39,316 nucleotides of DNA from assembly GCF_008831285.2 (NCBI RefSeq), contig NW_022204843.1, positions 1 to 39,316 of the forward strand. Reading direction: 5' to 3'. Of this stretch, positions 1 through 10,860 are shown piece after piece (the stretch's first letter is position 1; every line of letters starts with the position of its first letter). Below the pieces are notes generated by a model. It worked only from the letters and a program-made list of their open reading frames with translations, did no database searches and was not told the origin of the DNA. Source of the stretch: Nymphaea colorata. Its lineage: Eukaryota > Streptophyta > Magnoliopsida > Nymphaeales > Nymphaeaceae. The position numbers and the translations under genes were made by a program.

Positions 1-88
1 CCCAACCCCCAACCCCAACCCCAACCCCAACCCCAACCCCAACCCCAACCCCAACCCCAACCCCAACCCCAACCCCAACCCCAACCCC
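1..88. repeat. Left telomere, C4A2 repeats
   Basis: The end is a tandem array of CCCCAA, the strand expected at a 5' chromosome end. One repeat near the extreme end has five C residues. C4A2/G4T2 is the telomere unit of oligohymenophorean ciliates such as Tetrahymena. Unique AT-rich sequence starts directly after position 88. Confidence 0.98.
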
Positions 89-347
89 TTTATTATTGGT
101 GATAATTATTCAATTTTTCTTTTTGTTATTAAGTTTTTATTCTTCCTTTTATTCATCACGAATGAGCGGCAAAAATTAAGGTTTAAAAGTTTTAAGGATC
201 GTATGTGGTTCTAAATAGCTTTCTATAAGAAAAATAGATAAAGGCGCCTCGATTTCTTCTAATGACTGGGGGGTTATATGAAAGGTATTAAAAATCATTC
301 CCTTATCGGTTCCTATCTAATCGATTGCTTGAACTTCTTGTCCTTTT

Positions 348-1288
348 TCACTTGCAGATTTTAGTATTCTAAAGTTTTGGAGATGAGGTTAGCTATTTAT
401 TGGCGTTTACTCGACTAGGAGCCGCATTTTATCTTGACCTATTTGGTTTCCTTCGAAACGAAAATCTCGAGTCTGAATAAAAAACCCAGTACTTATATTG
501 CTCAAGATCGCGTTTAAGCTCGTCAATCATGCCCTGCGAGAACTCCTTAAGCAAAATATCTATCTCATATTAAACCTATCCACCCGACTCACCTTTGGGA
601 CTCTTCACGTCATTTGAGTTTTATTAGCGGGCGGAGCTGTTTCCAGTGGTTATGTAGGCTGTTTCTCCCGGTTGGGGCATTTATTGTTTGATAAAATTTT
701 AGATGAGAGCGTCATTCGAATCATAGTAGAGTCGATCCTCAACCCATTTATTAATTGCGGACGCAGCGAATTGTCGAAGTAGAATGTACCAATGATAAAA
801 ATTCGGGTTCTTGCTGCGATCTGGGTATTCTGCATAGGAAAATCTATACTCTAACATTTTTTAAGAGTTTGGAAAATGACGCCATCAGGATACCCCGGTA
901 GATTATTACGACTTAAAAAGGTATATTTCGTAAGTCTCGACTCTATCTCAGCGATTTTAGGTGAGTTTTCTAACAACTTCATAAAGGGGCTCTAATAAAC
1001 AATTATAAGCACGATAAAAATAGTATGACATATAAAATAACTTTACCAATAACCAGCTTTTAACCATTTCCTAGATTGAACCTAAAAATACACATATGGA
1101 ATTTTTTTGAATGCCAATAGAAAAGTGGATAGGGGGTGCTGTCTGTTTCTGCAAAAGCTCAAAAATATGAATTATTTGCAGGTATATCTCTATGCATTAG
1201 AGATTAATTGTTGAAGAGATGCGTTGGATATATATTTTATCTATTTATTTTAGAATAGAAGTGCTGTTTTCATATCCTAAATAATCAT
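348..1288 (-). CDS. Glutathione S-transferase-like protein
   Basis: About 306 aa after removing a 20-nt intron at 830-849. UAA/UAG are read as Glu and the stop is TGA. Residues about 45-75 resemble the thioredoxin-fold N-domain of theta-like GSTs (HPLSTFLLAFKKIPYVYFEV). Residues about 115-170 look like the helical GST C-domain, also found in eEF1B (ESRLTKYTFLSRNNLPGYPD, then YPDRSKNPNFYHWY). The last ~110 residues are a charged tail with no match I recognise. The likely role is glutathione binding or transfer, or a non-catalytic GST fold; I see no decisive active-site residue. The start at 1288 is the first ATG after an in-frame TGA. A later ATG at 982 would give 204 aa and lose the N-domain. 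The C-terminal two thirds are well supported as coding; the N-terminal part less so. It is the gene nearest the left telomere, 259 nt away. Confidence 0.55.
830..849 (-). other. 20-nt spliceosomal intron
   Basis: GTATAGATTTTCCTATGCAG on the minus strand. Removing it joins the LKKCE frame to KYPDRSKN in the GST-like gene. It ends CAG rather than the usual TAG. Confidence 0.75.
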
Positions 1289-1509
1289 ACCTCAACAAAG
1301 TTAAATAGGAAATGGCAATTAATATAATATTAGGTTCAAATAATTAATCACCCATTTTTTTGGAAATTGTGGATCTTGGACCCATGGGTAATGAGATTAA
1401 TCTGTCATTATAATCCCCATGAAATTATTTTGAGTTTAATATTCATCTTAGCAAACAAGAAAAAGTGGTGCAAAATGGGATAGATATATGTATTCATCAT
1501 GGCTTATTT

Positions 1510-2817
1510 TCAACTAGGGTAACGTCCTGGAACAAAAAGATTAGATTTAATGGTTCCAATAAATACTCTGCTGTTGGAAGAATTCGTCTGAGATTTAGTG
1601 TTGCTTGTCAATTTCGATGAGTTATTCAACCCAGCCATGCATTCTCTCTTAACTTTTTTGCCACTTGTTGTAGATAACGGTCGCCTCTTAGCCAACCTGA
1701 AATCCTTCATATTCTCGGTTGTTTCAAAGTCGTTTAATTAATTAAACTTGTAGGCTTTGCCACTATGCGACTATTTTCTAATCGCAAATATCTATGTGAT
1801 TGCCTATTTCTTACGATCAGCCTTGGCATGCTGAATACTTCTGAATTTAAGCTACCTTTCTTTTTGCTTATTTTTTTCATTTTCTTTGGGAATGTTCTGA
1901 GAAGGTTTCTCGATCTGCTCACCGTTTTCCCAAAATCCTCGATATTGAAGAGTATTATCATTCTTGTAGAGCTCTCCAAAGCCATTTCTTTTATCCTCCT
2001 CGAAGTTTCCTTTGTAGATCCAACCGTTATCCCATGTGTATACTCCATATCCTGACTTTTTATCCATCAAATAATGTCCCTTATATGATTCGATCCTCTG
2101 ACGACCAGCACTCCAAAGCCCATAGCCGTTTAATAGTCCTTGCTTAAAGTCTCCCTTGTAGTGGCTTCCATCATTCCATGTATATTAACCATATCCTTCA
2201 GGCATTCCATTCACAAATTAGCCCTTGTAATAGTCGCCATTGCCATAAAGTTCTGTCCCTTCGCCGTGCTTAAGGCCGTTTTTGAAAACTCCAGTAAAAA
2301 GATCACCATTGATTTTTTGATGGACACCGAAACCATCGGGTAAACCTCCCCACCATTATCCTTAGTAGTACTAAACAAACTCATCTGATTTGGGGTTTCG
2401 AGAGGAAAGGCTAAACCAATAAAATTTGCCATCTCCATGCTTCTTACCATTCATAAATTCCCCTAAAAATAAGTTGCCATTGGGGTATATCTCAATCCCA
2501 AATCCATTTTTCTCATTTCCATAGAATTCTCCTTCGTATATTTTGCCTTCCTTCGAAATATTGATTCCTTTTTTTTATCTTTTTTTATTACGGACGAGTC
2601 CAAAGTATATTTTTCCATTGTTTTTGATGAGTTTAAGTTCATTGTGGTTTAGTATCTCATCGAGTTGGAACTTCTCCTGGGGGAAAAGTTGATAATTAGT
2701 GAAAAAATCGCAAAGTTATTGTTGATTCATGATCCATATGTTTTGCAAATACTTCTGTTTCTCGATTGTATGCACTCTCAATATTTCTATATTAAGTCGT
2801 TGCTCGTTTAGATTCAT
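1510..2817 (-). CDS. MORN-repeat protein
   Basis: 435 aa, no intron, stop TGA. Eight or nine MORN repeats fill residues about 85-310, for example YEGEFYGNEKNGFGIEIYPNG-type units, YYEGEWWGGLPDGFG and IYKGNFEEDKRNGFGELY. MORN repeats form an elongated beta structure that binds membranes, lipids or partner proteins. In ciliates and other alveolates such proteins often sit at the cortex, basal bodies or division apparatus. Many of the conserved Glu residues in the YxGEW core are written UAA or UAG, which supports the UAR=Glu reading. The N-terminal ~80 residues are helical and the C-terminal ~120 residues are basic and Ser/Lys-rich, without a known domain. No kinase or PIP5K domain is attached. 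Confidence 0.85.
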
Positions 2818-2985
2818 ATCGCGGTTCTATTTTGCATAGGAGTGCGTAAATTAAAGATTTTCGCTTTCTTAATTATATGTTCTCATAATAAAATTATAAA
2901 AATACAAAGAGATTACAAGAATAATCCATATGTAATAACTTTCAAGATGCTGGTATCATACGTAGGAATGGTGCGAAGTTATTAA

Positions 2986-3870
2986 TCAATTAATTAATAT
3001 CATTGCCTCGTTTATAAAATCTATTAATTGCTCAGAACTCAGGTTGACTGATAGTTTCATCTGCTATCTGCACTTTTTTCTCCATTTTTTCAAACGATGG
3101 ACCATTTGACCGATATTTTTAAGCCATCTCCAAATTTATTTCAATGAAGCAGCATTATAGTTCATTACTTTGGAGTACATTTATTTCAAACCTGCTATGA
3201 ATTTTTTGCTTGATTCCAGTTATTTTTAGCTTGTCTTTGGCTTCTATTGCTAATAGCCATGCTTGTATCGTAATTCGCTATATTAATATGCATGTGTCTG
3301 CCTTCCAAGACTTCTACTTCTATTGTACAATCTGAGCTGACTTAATTAATAATCTTTCCTTGCTTGATGCTCATTCATGTCCCTAATCATGTCTTTCAAC
3401 TTTCTTATCTCTGTTTCATAGGTTTTATTTTGCTATAGGACTATCTATATCTCCTCTCTGAGATCCCTGACTTCATTTTGATATTAATAAGAATCCATTT
3501 TAGTATTTTTACTGATCTTCTCAAGCTGATTATTTGAATAATAAAGTTCAGATTTAAGTTTTTTGATGATTTCTTCACTTTCTCTTAGTTGGCTCTTCAA
3601 AGTTTTGTTTTGGTATTGAAGTTATTTGATGAGATTTTTATCTTTATCAAACGGTTCAGCATAGAAAGAGTTGATTTTGGTGTCCTCCTCTTTGTCTATC
3701 TTTTTACAATCATCAAAAGAAAATGTTTCTGATGCCTAGCCACTGTATTTTTAGTAAAGTTTGAAGTACTTATGATGCAAATTTAATGTCATCTCATCAT
3801 TATTATGCAGTTATGTCGAGTAGTTGAATCTATTTTCTTGTCTACGATCGTTTCTTATTTTTTCGCTCAT
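2986..3870 (-). CDS. Coiled-coil protein, unknown function
   Basis: 294 aa, no intron, stop TGA. Residues about 75-170 are strongly heptad-like and rich in Lys, Glu, Leu and Ile (LREEIEIVLEENKTYETEIRK), so a coiled coil is likely. After that comes an Arg/Tyr/Ser-rich stretch and a short helical C-terminus ending EQLIDFINEAMILIN. No signal peptide or membrane segment is seen. It lies 168 nt upstream of the MORN gene on the same strand, but nothing shows co-transcription. A cytoskeletal or basal-body role would fit, but this is only a guess from the coiled coil. Confidence 0.7.
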
Positions 3871-4131
3871 TAACTGATATTATTTAACATTATAAATAGA
3901 CCCGAAAAATAAATAACTTAATCACGATTGAATTAATATCAGTTAGATGGATTGAGAAGTTATGAAAGAAGATTAAAGCAAAAAAATGTTTTTGACTCTT
4001 TTTACTCCTTAGAAATGTTCAATCTAAACGCGAAGACTACTTTAGAATAAGCTACTATCGCTTGGATCGTTATTTGCATTTGTGATAATGGATATCTTCA
4101 AAGGTATGTAGAATAATTTAGTCAAGGATTA

Positions 4132-4428
4132 TCATCGTTTTTGGGTGGGGTCTGATGGAGGTGGAAGTTTTTCCACTCCTGGATAAAGCTATCTCATCCT
4201 ATTCTCAATTAGTTATTGACTTCTCCTGACCGCCTCTTCTATCATTTACCGTGTCAACCCTTTCCCAATCAAAAATGATTCGATTTGGGTTGGACTATAA
4301 TTCTTCACTGCCTTCATCCCCAAAAACAAACTAGCGATTCTAATCATTTTTTATTTCTATTATGAAGTCTTGAGCTCCGGTGGTTTCTTCTCCTATTATT
4401 TTTTATTGGGGGTTAGGTATGAGCCCAT
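4132..4428 (-). CDS. Pex14 N-domain-like small protein
   Basis: 98 aa, stop TGA. The centre (about residues 28-75) reads MIRIASLFLGMKAVKNYSPT followed by QIESFLIGKGLTREMIEEAV. This matches the helical N-terminal domain of peroxin 14: hydrophobic helix, FL.-KGLT turn, then the E.I..A helix. That domain binds the WxxxF motifs of the import receptor Pex5 and of Pex19 at the peroxisome membrane. Full Pex14 proteins are several hundred residues long, with a membrane segment and a coiled coil. Here only the N-domain, a short basic lead and a Pro-rich tail (LPPPSDPTQ) are present. It may be a truncated or single-domain paralogue. The frame stays open after the TGA, so a missed exon downstream cannot be excluded. 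Confidence 0.6.
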
Positions 4429-4584
4429 ACTTTTTTCAAAATATTATAAGCTTAGTTTCAGCTATAAATAAACTATCTCATAAGACAATACTGCTAATAG
4501 CTTTTTTGATATGAGTAAAAAACAATCAGCACTTTTGATGATTGGTTTGTATAAATCACAATCCAGAATTCATATAAATAAATA

Positions 4585-6089
4585 TCATTTACTTTTTTGC
4601 TTCTTTGAAGCTTTTTGCTTTTTTGAAGGCTTTTTATTAGCTTTTTTATTATTAGCTGGCTATGAAAGTGACTCTTATAATGGCTCTGTACTGTTTAGGA
4701 CAGGGCCATCCACTTATAAAATTTCAGCCAGACCCTGCTCCTCGACATGATTAGATGCAATTAGAAAGACAATAGCTACAATGGCTAAAAATACTTTTAA
4801 TTTGAAAGACATTTGACGGAATATTATTACTTTTTTTACTTTTTAGGAAATTTAGCCTATATTTACAGCATTTAATTTTACTTATTTCTCCTAATGTTGC
4901 TGAGGCGTATATTGTAAGCCTTCTTGATGCTACAGGTGAGCGCTACCCTAGTTGATAGAATGTAATGTTGGCTTATCTGCATCTTATGCATGCTTTACCA
5001 CTACTTTTTCATTAAGGACTATCGTTTATTAAATAGGTTATTAATTTTTACGAGCCTACAATTATTTTCTGATGATTTCAGCCGCTTGATCGATCTTAAA
5101 CTCCTCTATCTTTTATTCGACAATGACTTCTTCATTTATGGGCTAAGTTTGCTAGGGAATAGCAACTGGTGGTTAGTTTGAAACTTATTCTTGCTTACTT
5201 TTCTACTCAATTTTTTAAGGTTCAGGCTACTTTAAAGAGATGCTGATTTCTTAAGAGGCGTTTACTTATTTTTCCTCCTTCTTCAGAGGCTCCTAGCCTT
5301 TCTTTACAACTTATTCCTGAGCAATCCTTGAATTCCGCTTGCTCATTTCTTATTTCAGTGATGCATGAGAGATGCTACTCTTGATATTGATTTCAGGCTA
5401 TGTTGTGATTTCTTCTTTTCTGGGAGAATTAATGGCCAACTCTTATGTTTCTTTTTTAGGCGAGTTTCTTTTAAATGGGTTCTCTCTTTCTCTTTTAGGA
5501 GAGGAGGAGGATGAAAGTTGCCTTCCAAACCTATACTTTCCAGCATTGATTCTCTGGTAAGAATGTGGTTCGACCTGTATGTTACTCTTGGTGATTGGGT
5601 TAGTCATTTCTCGAACTAATTTTTCAAGACCAAACCTATTCCTTCCAACATAAAGCTCAACCTCTATCCTTTACTTATCATCCATGTATAAGGTTTCTTG
5701 AAATGCCCCATTTCCACTCTTTAAAAACGCTTACGCATATGCATTGCAATCGATTGGGTACTAGCCAATACACCTTTCTTCCCCCATTAAAATGTGTTGC
5801 AGTTTCAAGTTAAACTCGTATATTTTGGTATGATCGTAGCCGAAGAGCATAAAGTTGAGTTTTGTTCTGTTTAATGGTATTACCCCTTCATTTGCTTATA
5901 TTGGTATATTTTTAGTTTCCTCAAAAACTTGCCTCCCTATATTACGGCTTCAATACCTCGATTGATTGATAGCTTTAAGCTTCCTCCTGCCTCAACTATG
6001 TCATTAGGAGGAGTATAATTGATTAAAATGAGTTGAAAGTTAAGGTTTTACACTTTTGGTGGACTACTTGGAACTGGAATTTCACTCAT
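4585..6089 (-). CDS. C2-like protein with C-terminal membrane segment
   Basis: 494 aa after removing a 20-nt intron at 5937-5956. The first ~150 residues are beta-rich (FQLILINYT, RTKLNFMLFGYDHTKIYEFN) and resemble an N-terminal C2-type domain, although I cannot name a family. Residues about 180-410 are a Lys/Glu/Gln-rich low-complexity region, probably disordered or coiled coil. One hydrophobic segment follows (KVFLAIVAIVFLIA, about residues 424-440), then an acidic stretch and a very Lys-rich end (NKKPSKKQKASKKQKSK). The C-terminal part could be mistaken for a separate 75-aa secreted protein starting at 4812. It is in frame with the upstream ORF with no TGA between, so I treat it as one single-pass or tail-anchored protein. 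Two abutting genes remain possible. Confidence 0.6.
5937..5956 (-). other. 20-nt spliceosomal intron
   Basis: GTATTGAAGCCGTAATATAG on the minus strand. Removal joins SINRG to RQVFEETKNIP and restores a frame open to the TGA at 4585. Confidence 0.8.
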
Positions 6090-6189
6090 TATTAACTTTT
6101 ATTAATATTAGCAGCAAGAAATATCTTAATTTAGAAAATAGTAGCGCCGTATTGCAAGAAAAGGAAATAATAAATGCATTTAAATGATA

Positions 6190-7029
6190 TCATTATTAGG
6201 GAGCTTCGCTTTTGTTCGATGTCCACGGACGACAATCATTAGCATTATCATCAATTTTAAGGCAAGCGGCCTATTTCTTAATGTTTCTTGTTCTTATGTT
6301 TCTACCCATGGTATGTCGATCAGCGTTGAATTGCTGATTGACTCTGATCGACATTTGATCACTATCCCCCCATAGGTTTACAAGAGAAAATCCATTATTT
6401 GGGGCTTATCTTTCAGATAAAATTTATATCTTCTCTTTTATCTTCGATATATAGGTGTTTGCGTTGATCTTCTGCCTTTTTCCTTATGACGTCTTAATGT
6501 AGATATTCTTGGAATGGTTCAAAGCAGATAGATCTTCGTTACCTTCTGATATGCATTAGCCAAGCAGCACCATACTCATTTTTCTTCGATTTCTTGAAAC
6601 ATCAAAAGTTTGGATGGTTCGATAAGGTTAATTCTATTTCGGCTTAGCTTCAGGCCTTGTATCAAGTGAATATTTATGCTGAAGCAGCCTATTTCTTAAG
6701 AAGTTGCTCTTATTGGTATGTTTCACCTTATTGTGTTTCTGTTATGCCTTGTAAGCTAAATAGGCACTTTGGTGATGATTCTTCGGTGGACTTAGATTGG
6801 TTTCTTATTGAAGGGCTTAGTTTTCTTTGAGAAAATCATTGAAATCAAGTTTATCGAAACTTTTATTTCCCCTGGATGGTTTGGTGGGATCGTGTAGGTG
6901 CAGTTTTTTTAGTTTATGGTAGTTGATTCTATTATTTTTTATTTTGCGACTGCTTTCAGAATTTATTTCTAGTATTACAATCTTAGCGGCTTTATTGGGT
7001 TCCTTCATTGACAATTTTGGAGCAATCAT
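6190..7029 (-). CDS. Basic protein, unknown function
   Basis: 279 aa, no intron, stop TGA. The product is rich in Lys, Arg, Asn and Ser, with no membrane segment, signal peptide or domain I recognise. Short stretches such as KAAKIVILEINSESSRKIKN and LDFNDFLKENEAL suggest some helical structure. Long tracts look disordered (KAEQKHNKVKHTNKSNFLRN). UAA/UAG appear scattered at Glu-like positions, as in neighbouring genes. Its start faces that of the 921-aa gene at 7399 across a 369-nt gap. It could be a cytoskeletal or nuclear protein; nothing in the sequence decides. Confidence 0.6.
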
Positions 7030-7398
7030 ATAATAGATTATATTGATTTCACGAATAGGATGTAAAATTCTTTGCTATTTAATCAGTATAAGCGTTTCGT
7101 GCAATTGTCAGATTTTAAAAATGAGGATTATTGTATATGCATATGTAGAAAGTGTAATTCTTTTAGCGAAATGAGAGAATTATTGAGCTAAATGATTCTT
7201 TATATTAAATCTTCAATTAAATTGTTCAGTCTTGCTAATCAAATTAGCCTTTCTGGCAAATGCAAGCATAATTATTTTTATTTTTTCATACTTTTGCAAA
7301 AGGATCTCTTTTTCATCATTTTAGATCAGTATTATCTTGCTTTCTCATCCAATGATTAATATAATTTTATATTCTAACAATAATTTAGTAGTTGAAGC
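7030..7398. other. 369-nt divergent intergenic region
   Basis: AT-rich spacer between the starts of two divergent genes, so both promoters should lie here. I see T-rich and TATA-like runs but no motif I would name, no RNA gene and no supported ORF. Confidence 0.6.
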
Positions 7399-10164
7399 AT
7401 GCTCGCCCACAAATCAGTCAGCTATACGAATAACGCCTCGGGAAACCTGAATAAAAAGCAAGAAAAAAACAAATACAAACAGATCGATCTCGAGGATTTA
7501 GATGTAGAGATGATCTCACCCCAATTTCTATAAAACAAAACTCTCAAAAAACCCTTTAAGGAGTTTGAAATATCCGCAATCAAAACTAACCCTTACGGAC
7601 TCAGATAATCAGACTATTATCGAAACTAACCACCTACAAAATAATATCCATAAGCCGTTATATTCAAAAAAGATGAGCCCAAACCCACTAAGAAAAACGA
7701 TAATTTTGTATCAGTCATTGATGTTTCTGAACTTAACATAAAGCCAGCTTTCAAGAGAAACGATACCGATATAATTACCCATAATCCCAATAAAAATAAT
7801 GATGCTGTATCGACCTAAAAAGATAAGAACACAATACTTTCAGCGATGCTCAGAAAAGGACTGAAACCATAAGTTGTTGTAAAACCCGATGTTATGGTCC
7901 CTAAATAAGAAAAAACAGTCGGGCCAGCCGAATCTAAACTGAAGGCATTGATGGGAAAAGCGAACGAAAAAGTTACGAAAAAGCAATAGCCAACCATATA
8001 ACGCCAAACTTCCAAGCGTATCTAATCCAAAAAATAAAATAACTCCTAAATCGGGGAAGAAATCAACGAATAATTTGAGGACTATGGCAACGAATCATTC
8101 TAAAAACTGTCGGGAGCTTATGAATCAGTGATCAGATAGTCGATCATCGGAGATTCAAACATTCGGGAATCCATCGCAGGGTAGTCCATGATGATCAAAT
8201 AATCAATCAGGGAGTCAATTAGATAGTCAATCGCTTCCTCTTCAGGAAAAATCAAAGAGTCAATTCGTGAAGATATCAAAGAATCAATCCAATCTTCAAG
8301 CCGGTCCATGAAGGAAGAAATTATATAGGAGATCTCTGCAAGCCATAGAAAGAGCAAAGAAAGCATAGAAGAGGTTTACGAATAAATCTTCGAATAAGAA
8401 AGCCTCTCAAATAGCTTGTCTAAAAGTCAAACCAAGTTCAAAAAAAGCGTAAGAAAAAATGATGATTCTGATTCTCTTTCTCAATCAGCCTCGAAAAGCT
8501 TTAGAATGAAGACAAATATTGCAAAATCCCTTAAGTTTGCTTAGGAATTATCCAAGAAAGAAAAACAGATGAAGATTGATACAATAGGGGATAAAGCTAT
8601 GGTTGAATCAATTACTAAATAAAAGTAAAATATCAAAAGAATCCAAGAAAATATCTCCAAACTACTTGTGAAAAAACCAACAACGATATCTTCGTAGAAG
8701 AATAAAGATCTTTATTACAATTTTAAAGTCTAGATTAACAAGCTTCTAACAGGTGACCAATTTGACTCTAAGCTGAAGAAACTCGTGTCTTTCTTGTCTG
8801 TAGGAGATGATATCGTGCCAAATAAGTAGTATATGAGCTAGCTTTAGGATAACATCTTAAAGAACATCATGAGCCAAGTATAAAATATCAAAATTGGAAA
8901 ATCTCATTTGACAGAAGTCTAAAGGATCAAAAAATAATATGAGGATAAACTAACGGAGCAGCTTCGAATCCAATAAGTCAACCTGAGAGCATAAATGAAT
9001 CAAAAGCTCAGCGAAAAAGACCTTGAATTGAAGAAAATGATTGCTGAGCTTGAAAGCAGAATGATGAGCCGAACTGTTCAGGTATAAGGCTATGGAAGAA
9101 GCGATTATGGAGGTATTGGCAAGTCTCAGCAATTTGAAGTAGAGAGTGACTATAGCATTGACAGCGATAACATCTCATGGAAGGCAGACCTATGGTAGCT
9201 ACTACCTTAATATGAAAAAAAGAAACTGTATGAAAAGCAAACAGCTGAAGTTACTAAGTTTTTGGCTGATGTCATGATCAATGAGCTGAAATAAGAGGCT
9301 TTGTAAAGATCATTGGATCTATCTTTTGAGTTTCCAGAAGAATACAATAACATGCCTTCTCATGAATAAAATACTCAAGGACAAAGAGTCGAAAGATAAA
9401 AATATACTTAAAGATCTTTTTCGAAGAAATAAACTGAGGTGAAGCATGATAGATCAGATTTTCTTTCAGATTTGCCCAAAATTCCAGTGAAAAAAGTAAC
9501 AAATCATGATGAAAGCAAAAGCTTTAATGTTCCGAAATAAGATTATGAGACCAAATTCTAAGAAACACGTAAAGATGAGAAGATAAAACCTCAAATCATC
9601 AAAATTCTGTCTGATTATAAGGCCATTTATCTGAAGAAAAAGCAAGAAACTATCAGAAACATACTTAAAGTGCTAACATCAAAGGACAGTAAGGTTCAAA
9701 ACTCTTTGTATTCCTCACTCCAACAAATCACAATACTCACAGAAAAATAATTTAAAAAAGAGCATCAGATGTATATTCGGGCCTATGAATAAGAAATCAT
9801 CATGAGCCTCGTTGGCATTTATACGAGAACCTTGAACAAGAAACAAAGTGCAATCGAAGAGGAAATGAAAAAGATGTATGACAGATTAGTAGTGGTAAGC
9901 CAAGTCGCAACAGCTGAAAAATGTGTCGAAAGAATCTCATTAGATGTGGAGAAGGATTCACCTTTTAATGTTGAAGTTTTAACCAAAGATGCGTTGAAGA
10001 AGATGGAACTCACTCCTTGCCCCATCTAGATATTGTCCCATGAGAATTACATGGAACTAAAGGCCCAGAGATAGGAAAAACAAGTAAAGAATGAGCTTGT
10101 CGAGCATATTATTAACATCCTGTCATCATAGTTCGCCAAATAGTTCCCCAAGAAAAAGAAGTGA
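7399..10164 (+). CDS. Large (R/K)ESI-repeat coiled-coil protein
   Basis: 921 aa in one exon, stop TGA. The N-terminal ~240 residues are polar and low-complexity. Residues about 242-297 carry a short repeat of the form (I)(R/K)ESI, giving RESIRESI and KESIREDIKESI blocks. Ser/Lys/Glu-rich helical sequence follows, then probable coiled coils at about 380-560 (for example EDLELKKMIAELESRMMS) and in the C-terminal third (KKEHQMYIRAYEEEIIMS). The end is Lys-rich. No enzyme or transport domain is seen. Length, charge and repeats suggest a structural or scaffold protein, perhaps of the cortex or cilium, but I do not recognise the family. Within the repeat, Glu is written GAA, GAG, UAA and UAG at equivalent positions. 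Confidence 0.75.
8122..8289 (+). repeat. Degenerate (R/K)ESI-coding repeat
   Basis: About ten imperfect 12-15-nt units encode (R/K)-E-S-I inside the 921-aa gene. Units read, for example, AGA TAG TCG ATC, AAA TAA TCA ATC, AGG GAG TCA ATT and CGG GAA TCC ATC. Codons have drifted while the amino acids are kept, so the repeat is selected as protein and is not a recent DNA duplication. Confidence 0.8.
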
Positions 10165-10860
10165 TATATTTTTATGATATTTTTTTGCGATTTTGTTAAG
10201 AGAAATCCTCAAATTTTTGTCCTAAGTAAGGTTGCGGATTTTCGATATAATCTCATACAAAATTTATTTATTGGGCCTCTATGAAGTTATGCCTTCAATA
10301 ATCATGAACTTTAATTGCATAAATTTAATGACAAGTTAGCTGTTAATCTTAAAAATAGTATTTAATTTGAAATTCTAATCATCATGCCTAATTTTACTAA
10401 GCAAGCTAAAACAAGAAAAACTCATTAATTATTTGACCCGATGCGTAATGGCTTGCTAAGTTTGATCAAAAATCGGCATATAAATATGGATGCGCGGATT
10501 TTCTCATGCAAAATTACTTTTTAATGAAAAATGCATTTTCGAAAAGTCATTACAACATAGCATCGAAATTTTCTATTTTCCAAATATTGGCAACTGAAAG
10601 ATGATCTCTAATCCGTGAAATGGGTTTAATATTTTACTGAGTAATTACCCTTGATTGAATGATGCCTACTTCGTCAGGCCAAGCATAACGACCTCAAACA
10701 GCCGAAGAAAAATAATACCTTTATTAATCATTCGTTGTAAGTTAGCCCACTGCTTCAATAATATTCCATCTTCCATGATTTCTCATTTTAATTTTAATAA
10801 ATGATTTGAGGCTTTTATAGAAATTGTTTAAAGTCCTTTCATATTATCATAGAACTTCGA
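10165..10860. other. 696-nt intergenic region
   Basis: The longest gap in the chromosome, between two plus-strand genes. It should hold the 3' end of the first gene and the promoter of the Ca2+-ATPase. Two small TGA-terminated ORFs exist (47 aa at 10384-10527 on plus, 75 aa at 10504-10731 on minus). They are no longer than expected by chance when only one codon is a stop. No tRNA or snRNA was recognised. Confidence 0.5.

Noticed and set aside
1-88. Short tandem array as a CRISPR or satellite repeat
   Set aside because: The unit and its placement at both ends in opposite orientation identify telomeres.
605-835. 76-aa ORF on the minus strand
   Set aside because: It overlaps the GST-like gene in another frame. 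That gene's frame is longer, spliced consistently and has domain similarity.
4585-4812. Separate 75-aa secreted Lys-rich protein with signal peptide
   Set aside because: It is in frame with an upstream ORF of more than 400 codons and no TGA between, so a single protein is preferred. Kept as an alternative in the annotation.
6300-6360. Inverted repeat GTCGATCAG/CTGATCGAC as a regulatory hairpin
   Set aside because: It lies inside a coding region with a 20-nt spacer and no other support; probably chance.
10384-10527. 47-aa ORF on the plus strand
   Set aside because: Short, no recognisable features, and within chance length for this code.
10504-10731. 75-aa ORF on the minus strand
   Set aside because: With one stop codon in AT-rich DNA, open frames this long are expected by chance. 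No domain or composition supports it.
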